A DNA stretch of 64,000 nt. It comes from Microbacterium hominis. Lineage in GTDB: Bacteria; Actinomycetota; Actinomycetes; Actinomycetales; Microbacteriaceae. Shown here one piece after another: positions 1 through 8,118 of the stretch (its first letter is position 1; each line of letters opens with the position of its first letter). The DNA is taken from the NCBI RefSeq assembly GCF_013282805.1, contig NZ_CP054038.1:3658001-3722000 (forward strand), in the 5' to 3' direction. A model generated the notes under the pieces. It was not told where the DNA came from and made no database searches. It worked only from the letters and a program-made list of their open reading frames with translations. Both the position numbers and the translations under genes were made by a program.

Positions 1-413
1 CGGCGGGCCTCCTTGCCGTCGGCGAGCAGCGTGCCCACGCCCGTCGGCGAGAAGAACGCGCCGATCCCGGCGCCCGCGGCGCGGATGCGCTCGGCGAGGT
101 TGCCCTGCGGCACGATCTCGAGCTCGATCTCCCCCGCGCGGTACAGCCCGTCGAACACCCACGAGTCGTGTTGACGCGGGAACGAGCAGATGATCCGGCG
201 CACGCGCTTCTGCGCCAGCAGGGCGGCGAGGCCCACATCCCCGTTGCCGGCGTTGTTGCTCACGATCGTGAGGTCGGTCGCGCCCTGCGCGATGAGCGCG
301 TCGATGAGCTCGACCGGCTGCCCCGCGCGGCCGAAGCCGCCGATCATCACCGTCGCTCCGTCGGGGATGCCCGCCACAGCAGCCTCGACATCCGGCACCG
401 TCTTGTCGATCAT
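1..413 (-). CDS. pcaI: 3-oxoacid (3-oxoadipate) CoA-transferase subunit A, partial
   Basis: Runs off the left edge; the first 137 codons are visible. Subunit A, with subunit B (expected just outside), moves CoA from succinyl-CoA to 3-oxoadipate. The start reads MIDKTVPDVEAAVAGIPDGA, followed by TVMIGGFGRAGQP, the glycine-rich N-terminal motif of this family, then SNNAGNGDVGLAALL. The ATG at 411-413 follows an AGAGGAGG ribosome site. It lies 98 bp after pcaC on the same strand, a larger gap than between the other pca genes, with a palindrome in that gap, so it may have its own promoter. Identity is firm from motifs; assignment to oxoadipate rather than acetoacetate rests on the pca neighbours. 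Confidence 0.9.
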   Translation of the reverse strand, partial: MIDKTVPDVEAAVAGIPDGATVMIGGFGRAGQPVELIDALIAQGATDLTIVSNNAGNGDVGLAALLAQKRVRRIICSFPRQHDSWVFDGLYRAGEIELEIVPQGNLAERIRAAGAGIGAFFSPTGVGTLLADGKEAR

Positions 414-441
414 CGCGCCTCCTCTGGTTCGCCGCTCGAGT

Positions 442-456
442 GTTCGACATGCGAAC
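442..456. promoter_or_regulatory. palindrome upstream of pcaI
   Basis: GTTCG-ACATG-CGAAC, a perfect 5-bp inverted repeat with a 5-bp spacer, lies 29 bp before the pcaI start. On the minus strand a CATAAT hexamer lies just upstream of it and could be a -10 box, which would place the palindrome near the start of the pcaI transcript. It does not share the CCGTYCAATG core of the other aromatic promoters, so the binding protein is unknown. Confidence 0.4.
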
Positions 457-511
457 GCCTGTACGTATTATGAACAGGATACGCCATCGGTCGCGCCGGG
501 GGTCTGCCCGG

Positions 512-907
512 TCACACTTCGTCGCCGTAGACCTCCGACGCGATGCGGAACGCCGTGTTGGCCGCCGGCACACCGCAGTACAGCCCGGCCTGCAGGATCA
601 CCTCCCGCACCTCGTCGACGGTGAGGCCGTTGCGAAGCGCCGCACGCAGGTGCATGGCGAGCTCTTCGTGGTGGCCGAGCGCGATGAGCGCGGTCAGCAC
701 CGCGACCGAGCGCGACCGGCGATCGAGGCCCGGACGCGACCAGATGTCGCCCCACGCATACCGGGAGATGAAGTCCTGGAAGTCCGCGGTCAGCTCCGTG
801 GTGTTCGCGATCGCACGGTCCACGTGCTCGTCGCCGAGCACCGCGCGGCGCACCTGCATGCCCTGTTCCCAGCGCTCCGCGTCGGAGAGTCCCTCGTTCG
901 TGGTCAT
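512..907 (-). CDS. pcaC: 4-carboxymuconolactone decarboxylase
   Basis: 131 residues from ATG (MTTNEGLSDAERWEQG). It decarboxylates 4-carboxymuconolactone to 3-oxoadipate enol-lactone. Features of the AhpD-like fold family include the helix around RSVAVLTALIALGHHEEL and the C-terminal stretch VREVILQAGLYCGVPAANTA, both typical of PcaC. Length matches free-standing PcaC of about 130 residues; here it is not fused to PcaD as in PcaL of some actinobacteria. Its ATG overlaps the pcaD stop by ATGA, and an AAAGGACGG site precedes it, so it is translationally coupled as the fifth gene of the pcaHGBDC operon. Confidence 0.93.
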   Translation of the reverse strand: MTTNEGLSDAERWEQGMQVRRAVLGDEHVDRAIANTTELTADFQDFISRYAWGDIWSRPGLDRRSRSVAVLTALIALGHHEELAMHLRAALRNGLTVDEVREVILQAGLYCGVPAANTAFRIASEVYGDEV

Positions 908-1695
908 CGCCCCGTCCTTTCGAGAGTGGTCGCGAAGAAGGCGCGCAGCGCGTGCGCCGTCGCGGCCGGGTCTTCCGCCGGCGGCAGGTGGGCGACGCCG
1001 GCCACGCACTCGGCCCGACCGTCGCGCACGCCGGACGCGATCTCGACGGCCTTGCCCTCGGGCGCGACAGCGTCGTGCTCACCCCACAGCGCGAGCGTCG
1101 GCACCGCGATCTCGCCGAGCCGGTCGCGCACGTCGTACGCCGCGAGCGCCTCGCAGCAGCGGGCGTAGCTCTCGTCGTCGGCATCGCGCAGCGCGTGCAG
1201 CAGGCGCCCGGACAGGTCGGGGTGCCGCTCGATCGACCCGGGCGCGAACCAGCGCTGCGCCGAGGGGATCACGAGCGACGCGGTCGAGAGTGCCCGCACG
1301 TGCGCGGCCCGCTCGTGCCACGCGGCCGGATCGCCGAGCCTGGCGCCCGAGGCGACGATCGCCGACGCGGCGACGAGATCGGGATGCCGCAGCGAGAGCT
1401 CCAGCCCGGTGGCGCCGCCCAGCGAGACGCCGGCGTACAGCACGCGGTGCTCGCCGAGTCCGCGCGCGCGCTCGGCGACGGCATCGGCGAGGTCGGCGAC
1501 CGAGAAAGCCGCGGCGCCGGCGGGCGAGGCGCCGTGACCGGGAAGATCCCACGCGGTGACGCGGAACTCCGTCGCGAGCGCCGGCGTCGCTGCCTCCCAG
1601 AGGATCGTCGAGGTGCCCAGCGACGGCCCCAGCACGAGCAGGGGCGCGCCGGCGGGTCCGACGGGTTCGGTGAAGGCGAGGGTCGGGATGGTCAC
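904..1695 (-). CDS. pcaD: 3-oxoadipate enol-lactonase
   Basis: 263 residues, GTG start after GGAGACACC. An alpha/beta hydrolase that opens 3-oxoadipate enol-lactone to 3-oxoadipate. The nucleophile elbow is GVSLGG near residue 93; the oxyanion region is LGPSLGTSTILWE near the N-terminus; the acid GEHD and the terminal histidine in VAHLPPAEDP complete the expected triad. It overlaps pcaB by GTGA upstream and pcaC by ATGA downstream. PcaD and PcaC are separate proteins here. Confidence 0.92.
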   Translation of the reverse strand: MTIPTLAFTEPVGPAGAPLLVLGPSLGTSTILWEAATPALATEFRVTAWDLPGHGASPAGAAAFSVADLADAVAERARGLGEHRVLYAGVSLGGATGLELSLRHPDLVAASAIVASGARLGDPAAWHERAAHVRALSTASLVIPSAQRWFAPGSIERHPDLSGRLLHALRDADDESYARCCEALAAYDVRDRLGEIAVPTLALWGEHDAVAPEGKAVEIASGVRDGRAECVAGVAHLPPAEDPAATAHALRAFFATTLERTGR

Positions 1696-3071
1696 GCGCG
1701 GGTGTCTCCGGTGAGTCGGTCGGTCAGGATGCCGGCAAGGCCCGTGTAGTGCGCGGGGTCGAGGAGCTCGTCGAGGTCGAGACCTGCCAGCGCGCTCTCG
1801 GAGGCCAGGAGGCCGCGCAGATCGTCACCGCCGTTCGCCCGGGCGATGATCGCCGCGAGACGGTCGGGGCCGACCAGCGGCGCGGCGACGGCGGAGAGCC
1901 GCTCCGCGACGATGAGGCCGCCCGAGGCTGCGGTGTTGCGCGCCATCGCGTCGGCGTCGATCACCAGTCCGTCGACGAGGCGCGCGAGCGTGGCAGCGGT
2001 GCCGAGCGCGAGGCGCAGAAGTTCCCGCAGCACCGGCCACTCTGCGTGCCACGCGCCGTCGGGTCTTTCGTCGACGGCGAGGGCCGCCGACGCATGCAGG
2101 CTCGCCCCGAGGTGCGGCGCGCGGATCGCCGCCGATCGGATCAGCACCGACGCCGCCGGGTTCTGCTTCTGCGGCATGGCCGACGAGCCGCCGGCGGCGC
2201 CCTCGGAGACCTCGGCGATCTCGGTGCGACTGAGCGTCACGACGTCGGCGGCGACGACGCCCGCGGCATCCATCACCTGCACGAGGGCGTCGCCGAGCTC
2301 GGTCACCGGCCAGCGGACGGTGTGCCACGGGGCGTCGGGGGCCGCCAGCCCCAGCTCGGCGGCCAGCAGCGTCGGCAGCCGCACCGCGGCATCGCGCGCC
2401 GCCTCGTCACCGAGCGCGTGGCCGGCGGCCTCGACCGCCGCCGCGAGGGTGCCGGCCGCCCCGCCGAGCTGGGCGGGGAGAGTGGATGCCGCGGCCTCGA
2501 GCCGCACGCCGGCGCGGCGCACGCCGGCGAGCCACGTGGCCGCGCGCAGACCGAACGTCGTCGGCACGGCGTGCTGGCCGAGTGTGCGGGCCGCCGCGAC
2601 CGTGCCGCGGTGGGTGCGGGCGAGCGCCGTGAGCGCGGCCTCGGCGCGCTCGAGCGCCGCCGAGACGTCGGTGCACGCACGTCGGGCGACGAGCATGAGG
2701 GCGGAGTCGAGGATGTCCTGGCTCGTCGCGCCGCGATGCACCCAGGCGCGATGCTCGGGCGCGACGCGCGCGCGCAATGCGGAGACCAGCGGGATGACGG
2801 GGTTGCCGCCCGCGACGGCCGCCTCGGCGAGCGCGCCGAGGTCCGCACCGTGCCCGATGCACAGCTGTCCCGGCCCGCTCCAGCCGAGCGCCCCGGAGAT
2901 CCCGGCCACGGCGTCGGCGGGCGCGGCCGCCACCTCCCCCCACGCCCGGGCGAGGGCGGCCTCGGCGGTCACGAGCGCGTCGAGCACCGCGGCATCCGAC
3001 ACGGCGTCGGCAGAGCCGACCGTCACCGGCGACAGCAGCCCGACGTCGATCGGGGCGGGGTCAGAAGGCAA
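1692..3071 (-). CDS. pcaB: 3-carboxy-cis,cis-muconate cycloisomerase
   Basis: A fumarase/aspartase-superfamily enzyme that lactonises 3-carboxymuconate to 4-carboxymuconolactone. The family signature SSAMPQKQNP is intact, as are HRGATSQDILDS and ITGALG-like N-terminal segments. No ATG lies where the conserved N-terminus begins; the best start is TTG at 3069-3071, reading MPSDPAPIDVGLLSPVTVGS, preceded by GAGGGAGA at 9 nt. This gives 459 residues, the usual length, and an 11-bp overlap with pcaG. A GTG nine codons further in (about 3026) would cut the conserved GLLSP segment and is less likely. Confidence 0.92.
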   Translation of the reverse strand: MPSDPAPIDVGLLSPVTVGSADAVSDAAVLDALVTAEAALARAWGEVAAAPADAVAGISGALGWSGPGQLCIGHGADLGALAEAAVAGGNPVIPLVSALRARVAPEHRAWVHRGATSQDILDSALMLVARRACTDVSAALERAEAALTALARTHRGTVAAARTLGQHAVPTTFGLRAATWLAGVRRAGVRLEAAASTLPAQLGGAAGTLAAAVEAAGHALGDEAARDAAVRLPTLLAAELGLAAPDAPWHTVRWPVTELGDALVQVMDAAGVVAADVVTLSRTEIAEVSEGAAGGSSAMPQKQNPAASVLIRSAAIRAPHLGASLHASAALAVDERPDGAWHAEWPVLRELLRLALGTAATLARLVDGLVIDADAMARNTAASGGLIVAERLSAVAAPLVGPDRLAAIIARANGGDDLRGLLASESALAGLDLDELLDPAHYTGLAGILTDRLTGDTRA

Positions 3072-3630
3072 GGAACACGGTCTCCCTCTCGCCCTGCAGG
3101 CGGACGTCGAACCGGAGTCCGCCATCGGGCGTGCGCTCAGCGATGAGAGTAGCGCGCTCCTCGGCGTCGAGCGAGGACAGGAGCGGATCGGCGGCGAGCG
3201 CCGCCTCGTCGTCGGGCAGGTAGATGCGGGTGTGCAGCTTGTTCGGCAGTCCGCGCGCGTAGACGATGAGCGCGATGAACGGCGCCTCGGCGGCGACCTG
3301 GCCGGGGTTGCGGGTCCAGAAGTAGTAACCGCCTTCGTCGTTCGTGTACGAGCGCCCGAATCCGGTGAACGTGTGGTCGTCACGGCGGAGCGATCCGCGA
3401 CCGCGCGGCACCGAGCCGTCGGCGTCGCGCTGCCAGATCTCGAGCATCGCGTCGGGAATCGCGTTCCCGTCGCCGTCGGTCACCGTGCCGGTGAGAACGA
3501 TCGCCCCCGGCGAGTGCGGGAAGGCGACTTCGCGCATCTTGGGGTACTCCACCCCGTACGCGAAGAACGGGCCGACGGTCTGGCCGGCGGTGGGCGCATG
3601 GGTCTTCGGGGGCACGTTCGCGGTGGTCAT
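3061..3630 (-). CDS. pcaG: protocatechuate 3,4-dioxygenase alpha subunit
   Basis: 189 residues from ATG (MTTANVPPKTHAPTAGQ). With PcaH it forms the non-haem Fe(III) intradiol dioxygenase that cleaves protocatechuate to 3-carboxy-cis,cis-muconate. The intradiol core is visible: GQTVGPFF, LTGTVTDGDGNAIPDAMLEIWQ, and FTGFGRS...GGYYFWT. As in known alpha subunits the iron ligands are missing; these come from PcaH. Its ATG overlaps the pcaH stop by one base (TGATG), which would keep subunits in equal amounts. Confidence 0.95.
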   Translation of the reverse strand: MTTANVPPKTHAPTAGQTVGPFFAYGVEYPKMREVAFPHSPGAIVLTGTVTDGDGNAIPDAMLEIWQRDADGSVPRGRGSLRRDDHTFTGFGRSYTNDEGGYYFWTRNPGQVAAEAPFIALIVYARGLPNKLHTRIYLPDDEAALAADPLLSSLDAEERATLIAERTPDGGLRFDVRLQGERETVFLAF

Positions 3631-4445
3631 CAGTGCTCTCCCTCGGGCTCGAACCATGTGGCATCCGGCCCGTCGACGACGATGTCGAAGCGGTAGCCCA
3701 TCGAGAACTCGGGCACCGTCAGGTCGTGGTCGTACACGCCGATCAGGCGGTCGCGGTCCTTCTGACTGCGGATGGTGTTGTAGATCGGGTCGAGCGGGAA
3801 CAGCGGATCGCCGGGGAAGTACATCTGCGTCACGATGCGCTGCGTGAACGACGAGCCGAAGACGGAGAAGTGGATGTGCGCGGGCCGCCAGGCATTCACG
3901 TGGTTCTTCCACGGGTACGCGCCGGGCTTGATCGTGGTGAACCGGTAGAAACCGTCGCCATCGGTGACCGCCCGGCCGGCACCGGTGAAGTTCGGGTCGA
4001 GGGGGGCGGGGTGCTGGTCGCGCTGGTGGATGTAGCGCCCGGCGGCGTTGGCCTGCCACAGTTCGATCAGCTGATTGGCCAGCGGGCGCCCCCACGAATC
4101 GAGCAGGCGCCCCGACACCGTGATGCGCTCGCCCTGGGGCTCTCCGGTGTGCTGGAGCGTCAGGTCGGATTCGATCGCGGCGACATCGCGCTGACCGAAC
4201 GCCGGAGACCAGAGCTCGATGGTCTCCGGGTCGACGAGCTTGGGGTTCTTCGTCGGGTGCCGCAGGATGCTCGACCGGTACGGCGGGAAGTCGTAGAGGG
4301 TCGCGGGCACCTGCTCGCCGGCGGCGACACGCCGCTCGGCCTCGGCGTGGATCGCGACGATCTCGGCCGTGATCTCGTCCTGCGACACCTGGATCGCGGG
4401 TGCCAGCAGCGATTCCGGGGCTGCGGCGGTGGGCGCGTCTGCCAT
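3630..4445 (-). CDS. pcaH: protocatechuate 3,4-dioxygenase beta subunit
   Basis: 271 residues, first gene of the pca operon. It carries the Fe(III) site: Tyr138 (AGRYIHQ), Tyr177 (KPGAYPWK), His190 and His192 (RPAHIHFS), the standard two-Tyr two-His set of intradiol dioxygenases. The ATG at 4443-4445 follows AAGGAGACCG at good spacing. It is transcribed away from the IclR-type regulator; the 123-bp gap between them holds a dyad shared with the pobA and P450 promoters, so induction by an aromatic acid through an IclR protein is likely. Confidence 0.96.
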   Translation of the reverse strand: MADAPTAAAPESLLAPAIQVSQDEITAEIVAIHAEAERRVAAGEQVPATLYDFPPYRSSILRHPTKNPKLVDPETIELWSPAFGQRDVAAIESDLTLQHTGEPQGERITVSGRLLDSWGRPLANQLIELWQANAAGRYIHQRDQHPAPLDPNFTGAGRAVTDGDGFYRFTTIKPGAYPWKNHVNAWRPAHIHFSVFGSSFTQRIVTQMYFPGDPLFPLDPIYNTIRSQKDRDRLIGVYDHDLTVPEFSMGYRFDIVVDGPDATWFEPEGEH

Positions 4446-4540
4446 GGGGTCGGTCTCCTTCGACGCGGTCGGGCTCGGGAACGGCGGCGCGCACGGCGCC
4501 GCTCCCATGCTCCTCCGGGCGGCCGGGCGCGGCATCCCTC

Positions 4541-4557
4541 TTCCCGTCCAATGGGAA
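4541..4557. promoter_or_regulatory. putative IclR operator, pcaR-pcaH
   Basis: TTCCC-GTCCAAT-GGGAA, a perfect 5-bp inverted repeat with 7-bp spacer, in the divergent gap. Its core CCGTCCAATG matches CCGTTCAATG before pobA (6844-6860) and, on the opposite strand, before the second IclR gene (26860-26876). It lies 11 bp upstream of the regulator start and about 95 bp upstream of pcaH, so it could control both directions. Confidence 0.6.
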
Positions 4558-4568
4558 TCGGAGGCGTT

Positions 4569-5339
4569 GTGTGGCATTCTGCGAGGGTGGCGAACTCCCC
4601 CTCCGGCGACTCCGTGACCGACCGGCTCGTGCGCGTTCTCGAGACGTTCACGCCGACCCGCACCGCGCAGACGGCGGCCGAGATCGGCCGGCGCAGCGGC
4701 CTCCCGTCGTCGAGCGCGCACCGGATCGTCGGGGAGCTGGTGGATGCCGGCCTCCTCGAGCGCGACGGCGACCGGCGCATCCGCATCGGCATGCGCCTGT
4801 GGGAGCTGGCCACGCGTTCGTCGCACGCGCTGCGCCTGCGCCAGGCGGCCATGCCGTTCATGGAGCGCGTGCAGTCGCGCGTGCGGGAGCACACGCAGCT
4901 GGCGATCCTCGAGCAGGACGAAGCCCTGTTCCTCGAACGGCTGAGCGGACAGGGGGCGGGCTCGAACGTCACCCGCGTCGCCGGGCGCCTGCCCCTTCAC
5001 GCGTCGTCGTCGGGGCTGGTGCTTCTGGCCTTCGCCGACGCGGAGCTGCAGGAGCGGGTGCTCGGTGCGCCGCTGCGCGCCCTCACCCGCTCGACGCCCA
5101 CCGACCCGGCCGCGGTGCGCCGCAAGCTCGCCGAGGTGCGCACGCTCGGCCACGCGATCGCCCCCGGCTACATCGAGGAGGTCTCCACGGGGCTCGCCGT
5201 TCCCGTGCACGACGAGACCGGGGCGCCCGTCGCCGCGCTCTCGGTGGTGCTCCCTCGCGACGCGCAGACCGCCTACGCGCTCGAGGAGCTCTACCGCGCC
5301 GCCCGCGACATCGAGCGAGCCATGGGGTATCGACGCTGA
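4569..5339 (+). CDS. IclR-family regulator of the pca genes
   Basis: 256 residues from GTG at 4569, preceded by GGAGG at 4 nt; a GTG at 4587 is an alternative that would shorten it by 6 residues. The N-terminal winged helix spans TAAEIGRRSGLPSSSAHRIV; the C-terminal IclR effector domain follows, with RLPLHASSSGLVLLAF and the GYIEEVSTGLAVPV stretch. It probably binds protocatechuate or a related aromatic acid and controls the divergent pcaHGBDC operon, in the role of PcaR/PcaU. It is a clear paralogue of the IclR protein at 25985-26845: both share LRLWEL, PFM and RVR(E/Q)HTQL segments. Confidence 0.85.
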   Translation: MWHSARVANSPSGDSVTDRLVRVLETFTPTRTAQTAAEIGRRSGLPSSSAHRIVGELVDAGLLERDGDRRIRIGMRLWELATRSSHALRLRQAAMPFMERVQSRVREHTQLAILEQDEALFLERLSGQGAGSNVTRVAGRLPLHASSSGLVLLAFADAELQERVLGAPLRALTRSTPTDPAAVRRKLAEVRTLGHAIAPGYIEEVSTGLAVPVHDETGAPVAALSVVLPRDAQTAYALEELYRAARDIERAMGYRR

Positions 5340-5360
5340 CGCGGCCGCCCGGCTGCGACG

Positions 5361-6743
5361 TCAGAAGGGCGGCAGGTCGTCATCGCCCCTGTCGGCGGCC
5401 GGCACGGGCGGGCTCGGTCGGAAGACGGGGATCCGCCGTTCGGGGTTCACGACGTATCGTCGCCCCGTGGGCGAGGTCCATCGCACGGCGCCGCCGCTCG
5501 CGGGGAGCTGTTCGACCCTCCAGGTCGTGTTGTCCTTCACGAGATGATGGCCTTTGCAGAACGGCGCATTGTTCTCGAGCGAGGTTTCGCCACCGTCGGC
5601 CCAGCGGATCTGATGATCGATCTCGCATCGTGATGCCGGCATCCCGCACCCGGGACCCATGCATCGGTCGGCCCGCCACCTCACGAGCCTCTGCAACGCC
5701 GCCGGCGGCCGGTAGGAGTCTCGCCCGACCGACAGCACCGCGCCGGTCTCGGGGTGGGTGAGCACCCGCATCCAGCGGGTGTCGCCGCCGCACAGCTCAC
5801 GAGCACGGGAGATCGGAATCGGCCCGACGCCCTCGACCGTGGCCGGGTCGCTCGCACGGGCCGCGTCGTCGTCGAGCAGTGCGAGCGCGGGAACCGTCAC
5901 GACCACCGTGGCACGGATCCCCCGCGCCGTCGCGGGCGTCGCGTCGGTCGTTCCATCGATGAGCAGGTCGCAGAGCACATCGGCACGCACCTTGTCGAGC
6001 GTGCGCTGCTCGCCATCGCGCCCCGTGATGGTCTTCGCCATCGCGGTCGCGCGGCCGTGGATCGCCCGCAGCTCCACCTCGGGGGCGTGCAGGTGCAGTA
6101 CGCCCATGCCGGCGCCGGTCGATTCGACCACGACCCGCCGTTCCTGCACCGCCTGGCGGTACTGCTCCTCGAGGGTAGCGGCGAGCGCGGCGTCGACCAT
6201 CGCCCGCACGGCGCGACGGAACGTGCCGACCGCCTCGGCCTCGGCGACGGCGACCGCGCGCTCCACGATGTCGCCGCGCAGCGCGGCCGGCAGCCGGTCG
6301 ATCTCGTCGACGAGGACTTCGGCGTGCTTCAGCGTGATCCGTCCGCCGCCCAGCGACGAGAGCGCCTGCGGGTACCGGCACACCAGCGCCTCGGCGTGCG
6401 TGATCATGCGGCCCGCGGCGTGCTCGGTGATCCGCATGGCCGCGGCGAGCTCCAGCCGGATCGACCGTTCGGTGAGATCCGACATCGCTCCGTACCGCAC
6501 CCCGTGGGCCCCGAACCCGCTGTCGTCGGCCGCGGCGAGCGCCTCCCGCCGCATCCCGTGGATGCGCTCCAGTCGCTGCGCCGCGAACACGGCCTCCATC
6601 GTCGCCACCTCGGTCACCAGATCCACAGCATCCGGCACGACGACCGCGGAGAACTCCGCGTCGCTCATCCACACCGACTCATCGAGCTCGTCGGGGCCGT
6701 CCGCCGTCTCGAGATCGGCGGCCGGAGCGAGGGTCGAGGTCAT
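5361..6743 (-). CDS. DUF222 / HNH endonuclease domain protein (13E12-type)
   Basis: 460 residues from ATG (MTSTLAPAADLE). The N-terminal two thirds are the alpha-helical DUF222 region; the C-terminus is an HNH nuclease domain: CMGPGCGMPASRCEIDH, then WADGGETSLENNAPFCKGHH, giving the H-N-H set and paired cysteines. This family is repeated many times in actinobacterial genomes (the 13E12 repeat family of mycobacteria), and its exact substrate is unknown. A near-perfect LexA box lies 11 bp before the start, pointing to SOS control. It sits between two aromatic operons without obvious link to them. Confidence 0.88.
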   Translation of the reverse strand: MTSTLAPAADLETADGPDELDESVWMSDAEFSAVVVPDAVDLVTEVATMEAVFAAQRLERIHGMRREALAAADDSGFGAHGVRYGAMSDLTERSIRLELAAAMRITEHAAGRMITHAEALVCRYPQALSSLGGGRITLKHAEVLVDEIDRLPAALRGDIVERAVAVAEAEAVGTFRRAVRAMVDAALAATLEEQYRQAVQERRVVVESTGAGMGVLHLHAPEVELRAIHGRATAMAKTITGRDGEQRTLDKVRADVLCDLLIDGTTDATPATARGIRATVVVTVPALALLDDDAARASDPATVEGVGPIPISRARELCGGDTRWMRVLTHPETGAVLSVGRDSYRPPAALQRLVRWRADRCMGPGCGMPASRCEIDHQIRWADGGETSLENNAPFCKGHHLVKDNTTWRVEQLPASGGAVRWTSPTGRRYVVNPERRIPVFRPSPPVPAADRGDDDLPPF

Positions 6744-6754
6744 GCATCCAGAAT

Positions 6755-6769
6755 AGAACAGATGTTCGA
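6755..6769. promoter_or_regulatory. LexA (SOS) box
   Basis: AGAACAGATGTTCGA matches the actinobacterial SOS box CGAACRNRTGTTYGA at 14 of 15 positions; only the first base differs. It lies 11 bp upstream of the DUF222/HNH start, where bound LexA would block transcription. Confidence 0.75.
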
Positions 6770-6843
6770 ATGTGTCCAGAGTGTGATCGAGAGAGGATCG
6801 CGTCCGACGAAGGAGTCGGCGACCGTCGCCAGGTCCACGCGGC

Positions 6844-6860
6844 AACCCGTTCAATGAGAG
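6844..6860. promoter_or_regulatory. putative IclR operator upstream of pobA
   Basis: AACCCGTTCAATGAGAG contains the CCGTTCAATG core found in the other two aromatic promoters, in a less symmetrical dyad. It lies 67 bp upstream of the pobA start. Assignment rests on the shared core rather than on symmetry. Confidence 0.55.
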
Positions 6861-6927
6861 TGCGGCCTGGATGTCGAACCTCCGCGCGCACCATGAATCG
6901 CAGGCACCATGTCGAAGGAGACACCCC

Positions 6928-8100
6928 ATGACCGAGACCATCCGCACCCGCGTCGCGATCGTCGGCGCCGGACCGGCGGGGCTCGTGCTCTCGCACCTGC
7001 TCGCCGCGTCGGGCATCGAGTCGATCGTCGTCGATCAGCGCTCGCGCGAGGAGATCGAGACGACGATCCGCGCCGGCATCCTCGAGCAGGGGACGGTCGA
7101 GCTGCTCGCCGCGATCGACGGATCGCGCGTGCACACGGTCGGCTCCCGCCACGACGGCATCGAGCTGCGTTTCGACGGCGCCGGGCACCGCATCGACTTC
7201 GCCGACCTCGTCGGCCGCGCCGTGTGGCTCTACCCGCAGCACGAAGCGCTGAAGGACCTCATCGCCGCGCGGCTCGCGGCCGGACAGGACCTGCGCTTCG
7301 GCGTCACCGTGGCGTCGGTCGAGGGCGCCGACACGTCGTCGCCGCGCGTGCGCGCGACCGATCCGACGGGCGCCCCGCTCGAGATCGAGGCCGACTTCGT
7401 GGTCGGCGCCGACGGCTCGCGCTCGAGCGTGCGGGCTGCGGTCACCGGCGCGCACGGCGGCTACTTCCGCGAGTACCCGTTCGCGTGGTTCGGCATCCTG
7501 TGCGAGGCGCCGCCGAGCGCCGAGGAGCTCATCTACTCGAACTCACCCGACGGCTTCGCCCTCATCAGCCAGCGCTCCCCCACCGTGCAGCGCATGTACT
7601 TCCAGTGCGACCCGGAGGCCGACCCGCACGCGCTCAGCGAAGCCGAGATCTGGGACACGCTGCAGAAGCGGGTGCCCGGCACGACCCTCGCCGAGGGCCC
7701 GATCTTCCAGCGTGACGTGCTGCGGTTCCGCTCCTTCGTCGCGCGCGACCTGCGCCGGGGACGCGTGGCGATCGTCGGAGACGCCGCCCACACCGTGCCG
7801 CCGACGGGGGCGAAGGGCATGAACCTCGCGGTCGCCGACGTGATCCTGCTGGCGCGGGCGCTGGAGGCGCTGCTGCTGCGCGGCGACGAGGCCGGCATCG
7901 ACGGATGGGCGGATGCCGCGCGCCAGCGCATCTGGAAGGCGCAGCACTTCTCGTGGTGGATGACCTCGATGCTGCACGTGACACCGGACGCCACCGACTT
8001 CGACCGGCTGCGCCAGCTCGGCGAGCTGCGCACGGTCGTGGATTCGGACGCCGGCCGCGCCTACCTCGCCGAGGCGTACACGGGGTGGCCGCTGGACTGA
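6928..8100 (+). CDS. pobA: 4-hydroxybenzoate 3-monooxygenase
   Basis: 390 residues, ATG after GAAGGAG. An FAD monooxygenase turning 4-hydroxybenzoate into protocatechuate with NAD(P)H and oxygen. It follows the Pseudomonas enzyme closely: GAGPAG Rossmann motif at the N-terminus, GADGSRSSVR (DG motif), ELIYSN with the active-site Tyr201 equivalent, ISQRS with the Ser212/Arg214 pair that binds the carboxylate, GDAAHTVPPTGAKG for FAD and Pro293, and FSWWMTSMLH and EAYTGWP near the end (Tyr385 equivalent). The product feeds the pca operon upstream. Confidence 0.96.
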   Translation: MTETIRTRVAIVGAGPAGLVLSHLLAASGIESIVVDQRSREEIETTIRAGILEQGTVELLAAIDGSRVHTVGSRHDGIELRFDGAGHRIDFADLVGRAVWLYPQHEALKDLIAARLAAGQDLRFGVTVASVEGADTSSPRVRATDPTGAPLEIEADFVVGADGSRSSVRAAVTGAHGGYFREYPFAWFGILCEAPPSAEELIYSNSPDGFALISQRSPTVQRMYFQCDPEADPHALSEAEIWDTLQKRVPGTTLAEGPIFQRDVLRFRSFVARDLRRGRVAIVGDAAHTVPPTGAKGMNLAVADVILLARALEALLLRGDEAGIDGWADAARQRIWKAQHFSWWMTSMLHVTPDATDFDRLRQLGELRTVVDSDAGRAYLAEAYTGWPLD

Positions 8101-8118
8101 CCACCCCGCGCACGGCCG

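Noticed and set aside
5361-6743. DUF222/HNH gene as a homing endonuclease or mobile element
   Set aside because: It is not inside an intron or intein and lacks flanking repeats; it fits the common chromosomal 13E12-type family.
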